This document shows positions 1 through 4,851 of a stretch of 5,143 nt of DNA, piece by piece. The DNA lies in NCBI GenBank assembly GCA_944329505.1, contig CALVIJ010000072.1, positions 1 through 5,143 of the forward strand, given 5' to 3'. The notes under the pieces are model-generated. The model was not told where the DNA came from, ran no database searches, and saw only the letters and a program-made list of their open reading frames with translations. This DNA comes from an uncultured Bacilli bacterium (GTDB lineage Bacteria; Bacillota_I; Bacilli_A; RF39; UBA660). Within the stretch, counting starts at the first letter, position 1. Each line of letters opens with the position of its first letter. The translations under genes and the position numbers were made by a program.

Positions 1-33
1 TATTTCAACCCCATTCTACAATTTCAATATATC

Positions 34-61
34 AAAAAAAGGAATCTTATTCAAATTCCTT
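34..61 (-). terminator. Intrinsic terminator of the minus-strand hypothetical gene
   Basis: Read on the minus strand, a 7-bp stem (AAGGAAT / ATTCCTT, plus positions 55-61 and 39-45) with a 9-base loop is followed at once by a run of T residues (plus-strand A run 34-40). It lies about 30 bases after the stop codon of the gene ending at 93. A second smaller hairpin (GCTCC/GGAGC, 76-93) overlaps that stop codon and may add to the signal. Bases 1-33 show nothing I can name. Confidence 0.75.
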
Positions 62-92
62 AAATTGACGACATTGCTCCCAATTTTAGGAG

Positions 93-677
93 CTATTTTA
101 TTTTCTTTTGATATCCTCTTATTTCTAAAGCTGTTTTTGAACATTCCTCATAAATTTTATTAAATTCTTGTAATTCATCTTCATAAATGTTTAAGAATGA
201 AGCTAATAAAGTCTTATCTGTTGGAGATAGTAAAGTAGATTTACTACTTTTATTCCATTCTATTCCGTTTTCCTCTTTCGCAAATTCGCCATCAAATAGG
301 TTATTCCAAGATGAGTTTGATAAATAGTGAGGGTTATTACAAAGTGTTCTTCTAAAAACATAACGTGGATTAGAATTATTATATTCAATAAAATCAAAAG
401 ATTCTATTTTTGGTGTTATTATCTGTTTATCATTAGTAAGAAAGGTCCATACTGGAGTTATCTTAATACTTACCCACTCATCAGTACCTCGAAGATTTTC
501 TTTGAATGAGCTTGTTTTAATTGGTATAGCTGGTAGAGAGCCAATACTAAATGTTCGCCATTGATATTCTCCATGAATTCTTTCTAACTTTTTAAATTCT
601 TTAATATTTATTAACGCTACAGTATTTTTTGAGTCGACAATTAATTTAAGCGAATCATAAAATTCTGATCTTTTCAT
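93..677 (-). CDS. Hypothetical protein, 194 residues, unrecognised family
   Basis: I do not recognise this protein. It is hydrophilic, with no signal peptide or membrane segment, so it is probably cytoplasmic. The N-terminal part (1-60) mixes a helix-like start with short strands. The middle (about 66-115) is rich in Trp, Phe and Tyr and looks beta-rich, including TDEWVSIKITPVWTFL at about 65-80. The last 40 residues (about 150-190) are charged and probably helical. Evidence that it is a real gene is strong: ATG at 677-675 is preceded by the ribosome binding site AGGGAGGA (plus 687-694), a perfect sigma-A promoter lies just upstream, and an intrinsic terminator follows. It stands alone, transcribed divergently from the SDR gene. 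A monocistronic gene of unknown family with a maximal promoter fits an accessory gene, but no function can be assigned from the sequence. Confidence 0.85.
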   Translation of the reverse strand: MKRSEFYDSLKLIVDSKNTVALINIKEFKKLERIHGEYQWRTFSIGSLPAIPIKTSSFKENLRGTDEWVSIKITPVWTFLTNDKQIITPKIESFDFIEYNNSNPRYVFRRTLCNNPHYLSNSSWNNLFDGEFAKEENGIEWNKSSKSTLLSPTDKTLLASFLNIYEDELQEFNKIYEECSKTALEIRGYQKKIK

Positions 678-712
678 TTTCTATTTTCCTCCCTTAAATT
701 TAAGTAAAATGT

Positions 713-741
713 ATTATACACGCGATTTATATTACTGTCAA
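713..741 (-). promoter_or_regulatory. Perfect consensus sigma-A promoter for the minus-strand hypothetical gene
   Basis: On the minus strand the -35 box is TTGACA (plus 736-741) and the -10 box is TATAAT (plus 713-718), separated by exactly 17 bases. All twelve consensus positions match. Transcription should start near 706, giving a leader of roughly 30 bases that contains the strong ribosome binding site. The promoter sits inside the 5' extension that would be coding if the SDR gene began at 709, one reason to prefer the SDR start at 787. Confidence 0.88.
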
Positions 742-764
742 ATACATAATTTGTTTAGTTTTGT

Positions 765-778
765 CAATATTAATATTG
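765..778. repeat. 14-bp perfect palindrome upstream of the SDR gene
   Basis: CAATATTAATATTG is a perfect 14-base palindrome with no spacer. It ends where the weak ribosome binding site GGTGGT (778-783) of the SDR gene begins. It could be an operator for the SDR gene, because it lies in the leader region between two divergent genes. Palindromes of A and T arise often by chance in DNA of this composition, so the function is only a possibility. I could not find a convincing plus-strand promoter for the SDR gene in 678-786. Confidence 0.4.
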
Positions 779-786
779 GTGGTTTT

Positions 787-1560
787 ATGAAGAATATTTT
801 AATCACAGGTGCGAGAAGTGGAATGATTTATCCAGTTATTCAGAAACTTAAGAAAAAATATCACTTGTATGTAACGGTGCACACTGAAAGTGAACTTAAT
901 AGTATTAAAAAATTATATAAAAATGATAAGAATATAGAGTGTTTGAAAATTGATATTACTAAAGATTTGAACAAAACAGATAAACTTGATATAGATGTTT
1001 TAGTTTGTAATGGTGCGGTGGCTGAAAGTGGGTCTTTATTTGAAATTCCATTAGATAATGTTAGAAAAAACTTTGATGTAAATGTTTTTTCCAATTTGGA
1101 TTTAGTTCAAAGAGTTTCTAAAAAAATGATTAAAAAAGGTGAGGGAAGAATAGTTATAATTTCTTCTTTGATTAATAAAGTGCCAATACCATTTTTAGGT
1201 AGTTATTCGGGAACTAAAGCTGCTTTGTCGGTTTTCGCACGAAGCTTATATTATGAAAGTAAATTATTATCATCTAAAGTAGATATAGTTTTAGTTGAAC
1301 CAGGTTTATATAAAACAGGATTTAATCAACTAGCTTTTGATAAAAAATATGATTTTATGGATTATAATTCATTTTTTGAAAATCAAATAGAGATAATTAG
1401 AAAAAGTGAAAATATATTTTTATGGCTTTTTGAAAAAAGAAGTTTAAATTCAATTACGAATAAAATATATGAAGCAGTTACAGTAACTAAGCCGCGTTTT
1501 CGCTATAGTACACCATTTTCACAAAATTTATTTTCTAAAATCTTTAACTTATTTTCTTAA
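787..1560 (+). CDS. Short-chain dehydrogenase/reductase (SDR family), 257 residues
   Basis: Classical SDR oxidoreductase, expected to be a cytoplasmic NAD(P)(H)-dependent enzyme acting on a carbonyl or alcohol. The substrate cannot be told. A Rossmann start MKNILITGARSG (residues 1-12) carries the TGxxxG part of the nucleotide motif. The acidic residue after beta-strand 3 is D56, and C74-N75-G76-A77 replaces the usual NNAG. The catalytic set is N99, S127, Y140 and K144 (Y-S-G-T-K), with the 13-residue Ser-Tyr spacing normal for the family, and E171-P172-G173 follows. The odd point is the glycine motif, which reads TGARSGMI: the third glycine is Ile14. Length is typical. I place the start at ATG 787 rather than at ATG 709: the 26-residue extension has no SDR character, overlaps the opposite-strand promoter and lacks a ribosome binding site. 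GGTGG lies 4 bases before 787. fhs follows 32 bases later on the same strand with its own promoter. Confidence 0.88.
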   Translation: MKNILITGARSGMIYPVIQKLKKKYHLYVTVHTESELNSIKKLYKNDKNIECLKIDITKDLNKTDKLDIDVLVCNGAVAESGSLFEIPLDNVRKNFDVNVFSNLDLVQRVSKKMIKKGEGRIVIISSLINKVPIPFLGSYSGTKAALSVFARSLYYESKLLSSKVDIVLVEPGLYKTGFNQLAFDKKYDFMDYNSFFENQIEIIRKSENIFLWLFEKRSLNSITNKIYEAVTVTKPRFRYSTPFSQNLFSKIFNLFS

Positions 1561-1573
1561 TCTTTGATATAAT
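1544..1573 (+). promoter_or_regulatory. Extended -10 promoter of fhs
   Basis: TGATATAAT (1565-1573) is an extended -10 box (TGn followed by a perfect TATAAT). The weaker -35 match TTAACT at 1544-1549 lies 18 bases upstream, overlapping the last codons of the SDR gene. Transcription should start near 1580, giving a very short leader of about 13 bases before ATG 1593. fhs can thus be expressed independently of the SDR gene, although no terminator separates the two. Confidence 0.68.
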
Positions 1574-1604
1574 ATCTGTAAGAGGTGATTAGATGACAGA
1601 TATT
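1571..1604 (+). repeat. 9-bp inverted repeat enclosing the fhs ribosome binding site and start codon
   Basis: AATATCTGT (1571-1579) and ACAGATATT (1596-1604) are perfect reverse complements. The 16-base loop between them contains the ribosome binding site GAGGTGA (1582-1588) and the start codon ATG (1593-1595). The left arm overlaps the -10 box, so a transcript from the fhs promoter would begin at or after the loop and lack it, while read-through RNA from the SDR gene would contain both arms. It could act as a DNA operator or as an RNA hairpin in read-through transcripts only; chance is also possible. Confidence 0.45.
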
Positions 1605-3251
1605 GAGATTGCAAGAAGTTTTAAGATGTTGGAGATTGATGAGATTGCGAAGAAATTAGGTATTGATGATAAGTATTTAGAACATTATGGGAAGTATAAA
1701 GCTAAAATTAATTTAGATATTTTGAATAATTTAAAAAACGAAGACGGTAAATTAATTTTAGTGACATCTATTAATCCCACACCATTTGGTGAGGGAAAAA
1801 CGACCATGAGCATCGGTATTCATGATGCAATGAGAAAATTAGGTTATAATAGTTTAGCCGTTTTAAGAGAACCATCATTGGGCCCTGTATTTGGAATTAA
1901 AGGTGGAGCAGCTGGTGGAGGACATTCGCAGGTTGTTCCAATGGAAGATATTAATTTACACTTTACTGGTGATATGCATGCGATTGGAGCTGCGAACAAT
2001 TTACTTTGTGCGGCTATCGATAATCATTTATTTCAAGGTAATAGTTTAAATATCGATAAGACCAAAATTTTATTTAATAGATGTGTCGATATGAATGATA
2101 GAGCCCTTAGAACTGTAACGGTTGGTTTGGATTTGGGTAAGGATGTAGCTCATGAAAATCATTTTTGTATTACAGTAGCAACTGAAATTATGGCCATTTT
2201 GTGTTTATCCAAGAATTTAAAAGATTTAAAAACGAAAATCAGTAATATTTTATTTGCTTATGATATGAATGGTAGACCTTTATTTGTTAAGGATTTACAC
2301 GTCGAAGAAGCAATGACAATTTTACTTAAAGATGCCATAAAACCTAATTTAGTTCAAACTTTAGAAAATAACCCAGTTATAATTCATGGTGGACCTTTTG
2401 CGAACATCGCTCATGGTTGTAATAGTTTGATGGCCACTAAACTTGGTTTAAAACTTTCTGATTATGTGGTTACTGAAGCTGGATTTGGCGCTGATTTGGG
2501 AGCTGAAAAATTCTTAGATATCAAATGTAGAAAAGGCAATTTAAAACCAAATGTCATTGTGGTTAATGCGACTATTAGAAGTCTAAAATATAATGGTGGT
2601 ATGAGTAAAGATGAACTTAATATTAAAAATATGAAATATTTAGAAAAAGGTATTTGTAATTTAAAAGTTCATATAGAAAACATGAAAAAGTATTTGAATA
2701 ATATAATTATATGTTTAAACAAATTTTCTTTTGATGATCAAGAAGAAATAGAATATGTGAAAAAATATTGTGAGAATCTAGGATGTGAGTTTGCCGTTTC
2801 CACTTCTCATCAAGATGGAGGAGAGGGAGCTATTGAGCTTGCTGAAAAAATAGTCAATCTTTGTAAAAATGATGTGGAGTTTAATTTGCTTTACGATGAA
2901 AATGATAGTATAGAAAATAAAATAGAAAAGGTTTCTAAAGAGATTTATCATGCTGGAGCAGTTAAGTATTTAGATGAAGCAAGAAAAAGTATTAAAATGA
3001 TCGAAAAAATGCATTTGGATAAATTACCTATATGTGTGGCTAAAACACAATATTCAATTAGCGATGATCCTAAAAAACTTGGTTATCCTAAAGATTATGA
3101 AATTACAGTTAGAGATGTTAAAGTAAATAGTGGTGCGGGATTTATTGTTGTTTATATGGGTAAGATTATGACAATGCCAGGCCTTTCTAAAACCCCAGCC
3201 TATGAAAATATGCATATAGATGACGATGGAACTATTTATGGATTATTTTAA
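1593..3251 (+). CDS. fhs: Formate-tetrahydrofolate ligase (10-formyl-THF synthetase), 552 residues
   Basis: Catalyses ATP + formate + tetrahydrofolate to 10-formyltetrahydrofolate + ADP + phosphate, feeding one-carbon units to purine and formyl-methionine synthesis, in the cytoplasm; the family is usually a homotetramer. The sequence is complete and close to the normal length of about 555. Motifs in order: ATP-binding loop TPFGEGKTT (63-71); first family signature GIKGGAAGGG (101-110) followed by QVVPMEDINLHFTGD (113-127); HGGPFANIAHG (265-275); TEAGFGADLGAEKF (294-307); a version of the second signature at about 323-336; KTQYS (484-488); GAGF (514-517); and a closing MPGL (528-531) with terminal GLF. 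Two family positions differ: residue 111 after the glycine run is His where Tyr is usual, and N325 sits where Val is usual in the second signature. The start has a good ribosome binding site (GAGGTGA, 1582-1588). The gene ends at a strong terminator. No other folate gene is in the window. Confidence 0.97.
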   Translation: MTDIEIARSFKMLEIDEIAKKLGIDDKYLEHYGKYKAKINLDILNNLKNEDGKLILVTSINPTPFGEGKTTMSIGIHDAMRKLGYNSLAVLREPSLGPVFGIKGGAAGGGHSQVVPMEDINLHFTGDMHAIGAANNLLCAAIDNHLFQGNSLNIDKTKILFNRCVDMNDRALRTVTVGLDLGKDVAHENHFCITVATEIMAILCLSKNLKDLKTKISNILFAYDMNGRPLFVKDLHVEEAMTILLKDAIKPNLVQTLENNPVIIHGGPFANIAHGCNSLMATKLGLKLSDYVVTEAGFGADLGAEKFLDIKCRKGNLKPNVIVVNATIRSLKYNGGMSKDELNIKNMKYLEKGICNLKVHIENMKKYLNNIIICLNKFSFDDQEEIEYVKKYCENLGCEFAVSTSHQDGGEGAIELAEKIVNLCKNDVEFNLLYDENDSIENKIEKVSKEIYHAGAVKYLDEARKSIKMIEKMHLDKLPICVAKTQYSISDDPKKLGYPKDYEITVRDVKVNSGAGFIVVYMGKIMTMPGLSKTPAYENMHIDDDGTIYGLF

Positions 3252-3254
3252 AAA

Positions 3255-3280
3255 CTTTAGTATTAAACTAAAGCTTTTTT
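3255..3280 (+). terminator. Intrinsic terminator of fhs
   Basis: A perfect 7-bp stem, CTTTAGT (3255-3261) with ACTAAAG (3267-3273), and a 5-base loop are followed by C and six T residues (3275-3280). It begins three bases after the fhs stop codon and is a standard intrinsic terminator. It also marks the last point that clearly belongs to the host block before the tnpB element. Confidence 0.88.
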
Positions 3281-3309
3281 ATATATAAGGGAAGTGCATT
3301 TTTCATCCG

Positions 3310-3323
3310 CAAACATTTGTTTG
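3310..3323. promoter_or_regulatory. Inverted repeat upstream of tnpB: left-end hairpin or LexA-like box
   Basis: CAAACATTTGTTTG forms a 6-bp stem around TT, 8 bases before the -35 box of tnpB. It could be the left-end subterminal hairpin recognised by the TnpA of IS200/IS605 elements. It also fits the Bacillus LexA box CGAACRNRYGTTYG at 12 of 14 positions; the mismatches are the second base and one central purine. Position just upstream of a strong promoter would suit a regulator site. The sequence alone cannot decide between the two readings. Confidence 0.45.
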
Positions 3324-3331
3324 AAAAAAAG

Positions 3332-3360
3332 TTTACAATTAAGAATTCTTATGTTATACT
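3332..3360 (+). promoter_or_regulatory. Strong sigma-A promoter of tnpB
   Basis: TTTACA (3332-3337) and TATACT (3355-3360) are separated by exactly 17 bases, and TG at 3352-3353 makes the -10 box extended (TGtTATACT). The spacer contains a 12-base palindrome, TAAGAATTCTTA (3340-3351). Transcription should start near 3367, 22 bases before the chosen ATG. The open frame extends upstream to a TTG at 3317, but that lies upstream of this promoter, so the long form would not be made from it. Confidence 0.75.
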
Positions 3361-3388
3361 TTGTACAACAATGATAGAAGGTGATGTT

Positions 3389-4537
3389 ATGCAAATACTA
3401 AAAGGTTATGTATTTAGACTGTATCCAAATAAAGAACAAGCAGAATTAATTAATAAAACTATTGGGTGCTGTAGATTTATATATAATTATTTTCTGGATG
3501 ATAAAATAAAAGAATATAAAGAAACTGGAAAAAGTAAAAGTGCATATGACCAAATAAAATTAATTCCATCACTTTCTAAAGAAAAGCCATGGCTAAAAGA
3601 AGTAGATAGCTGTGCTTTAAGAAATAGTATATTTAATTTAGAAGATGCTTATAAAAGATTTTATGACGGAAGTGGATATCCAAAATTTAAAGCAAAAAGT
3701 GTACATGAAAGCTATAAAACTAATAATATTAAAAATAGTTATAAAGGAAATAATTATAACAGTATAAAATTAGATTTAAAAAATAAGACTATTACTTTAC
3801 CAAAATTAAAAGAAGTAAAAATAAGAGGATATAGAAATAGAAAAGTAATGCTAGGAGAGATTAAAAGTGCAGTAGTTAAGAAAGATGCTGGAAAGTATTA
3901 TGTAAGTGTTTTAATAGAAGAAGAGTTAATAAGACCATCATTTGTACCTACAAGTATAATAGGAATAGATTTAGGAATAAAAGATTTAATCGTAACATCT
4001 TATAATGAGAAAATAGAAAATACAATAAAACTTAATACAAAAAGAATGGTAGGACTTCAAAAAGGATTATCAAGATGTAAAAAAGGAAGTAAAAATAGAT
4101 ATAAAATGAGATTAAAAATACAAAGGTTATATCAAAAGATAAGGAATGCAAGAAAACATATGATACATGATATAACAAATAAACTAATAAACGAAAATGA
4201 CATTATAGTAACAGAGAGTTTAGATGTAAAAAGTATGCAAAAGAATCACTATGTAGCAAAAGGATTAAATGAAAACCCAATATCAGAAATAATAAGAGTA
4301 CTTAAATACAAAGCTAACTGGAATAATAAGAAACTAATACAAATAGACAGATATTATCCAAGTAGTCAAATATGTAATGTTTGTGATTATCAAAATAAAA
4401 AGGTTAAAGATTTGAAGTTAAGAAATTGGGAATGTCCAAATTGTCACACAAAACATAATCGTGATTATAATGCAGCAGTTAATATAATGTTTAAAGGTTT
4501 AGAAAAATATATGAAAGGAATAGAACAATGTATTTAA
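3389..4537 (+). CDS. tnpB: TnpB, RNA-guided endonuclease of IS200/IS605 type (OrfB), 382 residues
   Basis: TnpB proteins use an omega-RNA, transcribed from the 3' end of their own element, to cut DNA next to a target-adjacent motif; they are relatives of the ancestors of Cas12. The N-terminal part begins with the typical MQILKGYVFRLYPNKEQ. The RuvC-like core is intact: Asp in IIGIDLGIKDLIV (D194 from M at 3389), Glu in IIVTES (E276), and Asp in HNRDYNAAVNI (D359). The zinc finger lies between the last two blocks, with C329-x2-C332 and C349-x2-C352. Length is normal for compact TnpB. The start at 3389 follows the ribosome binding site AAGGTGA (about 3378-3384); ATG 3371 and TTG 3317 are less likely. 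Isoleucine is mostly ATA and glycine mostly GGA, while fhs prefers ATT and GGT, which suggests foreign origin. With no stop, frameshift or lost catalytic residue, it looks active. Confidence 0.95.
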   Translation: MQILKGYVFRLYPNKEQAELINKTIGCCRFIYNYFLDDKIKEYKETGKSKSAYDQIKLIPSLSKEKPWLKEVDSCALRNSIFNLEDAYKRFYDGSGYPKFKAKSVHESYKTNNIKNSYKGNNYNSIKLDLKNKTITLPKLKEVKIRGYRNRKVMLGEIKSAVVKKDAGKYYVSVLIEEELIRPSFVPTSIIGIDLGIKDLIVTSYNEKIENTIKLNTKRMVGLQKGLSRCKKGSKNRYKMRLKIQRLYQKIRNARKHMIHDITNKLINENDIIVTESLDVKSMQKNHYVAKGLNENPISEIIRVLKYKANWNNKKLIQIDRYYPSSQICNVCDYQNKKVKDLKLRNWECPNCHTKHNRDYNAAVNIMFKGLEKYMKGIEQCI

Positions 4538-4675
4538 TCATAAATTTTGATATAAGTAAAATAAAAATTAGGGTAGCGACTATCCGATACTGGTCTATGG
4601 AGGAATCTTAGATTCCGATGAAGTAGAAAGAGCTTACCGTGAGGTAAGCTAAGTCAAAATTTATTTTGACCTATG
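4538..4675 (+). ncRNA. Putative omega-RNA scaffold / right end of the tnpB element
   Basis: The non-coding stretch directly after tnpB contains four hairpins in a row on the same strand. They are GGGTAG/CTATCC (4571-4585, one G-U pair, loop CGA), GGAATC/GATTCC (4602-4616, loop TTA), AGCTTACC/GGTAAGCT (4631-4650, loop GTGA) and GTCAAAA/TTTTGAC (4653-4670, loop TTTA). A run such as CCGATGAAGTAGAAAG between stems two and three resembles the right ends I know from Firmicutes IS605-type elements. In this family the scaffold RNA covers the tnpB 3' end and the right end, and the guide is the sequence just beyond it. The 5' limit, the exact 3' limit and any pseudoknot cannot be fixed by eye. The guide would start between about 4671 and 4685. 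Confidence 0.72.
4653..4670. repeat. Right-end subterminal hairpin of the element
   Basis: GTCAAAA (4653-4659) and TTTTGAC (4664-4670) form a perfect 7-bp stem with loop TTTA. Its position, as the last structure before the interrupted reading frame, matches the right-end hairpin that TnpA recognises in IS200/IS605 elements. It would also be the last stem of the omega-RNA. Confidence 0.6.
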
Positions 4676-4718
4676 TTCGTTCTGTTTTAATAGCTTTTAG
4701 TCTATCTTCTTTTTTCAT
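4671..4718 (-). pseudogene. 5' fragment of a gene cut by the tnpB element (15 codons)
   Basis: Minus-strand ATG at 4718-4716 is preceded by a textbook ribosome binding site, AAGGAG (plus 4723-4728), spaced four bases from it, and by a promoter-like -10 box. The frame reads MKKEDRLKAIKTERT and hits TAG at 4673-4671, immediately next to the right-end hairpin of the element. The lysine-rich start with good initiation signals looks like the beginning of a real gene whose remainder has been displaced or lost. The fragment is too short to identify. To the left of the element, a minus-strand frame running down to a TAA inside the fhs terminator region could be its tail, but this is too short to trust. 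A genuine 15-residue peptide is the alternative. Confidence 0.55.
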
Positions 4719-4764
4719 AAAACTCCTTTCCTTCGTTTAAACCATTTAACAATATTTATTTCAG

Positions 4765-4794
4765 ATTATATCTATATTGGTAAAGAGAGTAGAA
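4765..4794 (-). promoter_or_regulatory. Promoter of the cut minus-strand gene
   Basis: On the minus strand there is a perfect -10 box TATAAT (plus 4765-4770). A weak -35 candidate, TTCTAC (plus 4789-4794), lies 18 bases upstream. A leader of about 40 bases would lead to the AAGGAG/ATG of the truncated gene. An inverted repeat, TATTGGT (4775-4781) and ACCAATA (4794-4800), brackets the -35 region and could be an operator. Because the gene is cut, transcription from here would run into the element antisense to the omega-RNA. Confidence 0.5.
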
Positions 4795-4851
4795 CCAATA
4801 AAAACAAAAAAACTAGGAAAACCCTAGTTAAATACATATTGGTAGCGAGAG
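4774..4851. repeat. Imperfect 16-base direct repeat, one copy in the tRNA 3' terminus
   Basis: ATATTGGTAAAGAGAG (4774-4789) and ATATTGGTAGCGAGAG (4836-4851) agree at 14 of 16 positions and start 62 bases apart. The second copy covers the CCA end, acceptor strand and first downstream bases of the tRNA-Met fragment (minus strand). The tRNA terminator lies between the copies. The first copy may be a relic of an attachment-site duplication or of a second tRNA, or may be coincidence. Confidence 0.5.
4801..4829 (-). terminator. Intrinsic terminator downstream of the tRNA fragment
   Basis: Read on the minus strand, AACTAGG and CCTAGTT (plus 4823-4829 and 4811-4817) form a 7-bp stem with a 5-base loop, followed by a long T-rich tract (plus 4801-4810 is almost all A). 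It starts ten bases after the tRNA CCA end, where a tRNA terminator is expected. This suggests that the 3' half of the tRNA sits in its native downstream context. Confidence 0.82.

Larger units (their letters stand above)
3310..4670 (+). mobile_element. IS200/IS605-type element with tnpB only (ends approximate)
   Basis: The span runs from a hairpin upstream of tnpB (3310-3323) to the last hairpin after it (4653-4670). True ends are probably some 10-20 bases beyond each. Elements of this group have no terminal inverted repeats; they have subterminal hairpins and insert next to a short target motif without duplicating it. There is no tnpA (tyrosine transposase) in the window, so the element would depend on one encoded elsewhere or be immobile. 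The right edge falls inside a minus-strand reading frame that is cut at codon 16. That supports insertion into, or deletion next to, a former gene. Codon choice in the element differs from the neighbouring fhs. Confidence 0.75.

Noticed and set aside
2..163. Open plus-strand frame at the left edge, about 53 codons, hydrophobic when translated
   Set aside because: It runs across the terminator and 70 bases antisense into the minus-strand gene, which has a perfect promoter, ribosome binding site and terminator. Hydrophobic translations are typical of the reverse strand of lysine-rich coding DNA.
327..509. 60-codon plus-strand frame inside the minus-strand hypothetical gene
   Set aside because: No ribosome binding site, composition typical of an antisense shadow, and fully inside a better supported gene.
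709..786. Upstream start for the SDR gene adding 26 residues
   Set aside because: No ribosome binding site before 709, the extension has no SDR sequence character and it covers the promoter of the divergent gene.
861..1094. 77-codon minus-strand frame inside the SDR gene
   Set aside because: It lies antisense to the conserved Rossmann region of the SDR and has no initiation signals of its own.
3317..3388. Upstream TTG start for TnpB adding 24 residues
   Set aside because: It begins within the upstream hairpin and ahead of the tnpB promoter. TnpB proteins normally start at the MQILKGYVFRLYP-like segment, which has a good ribosome binding site.
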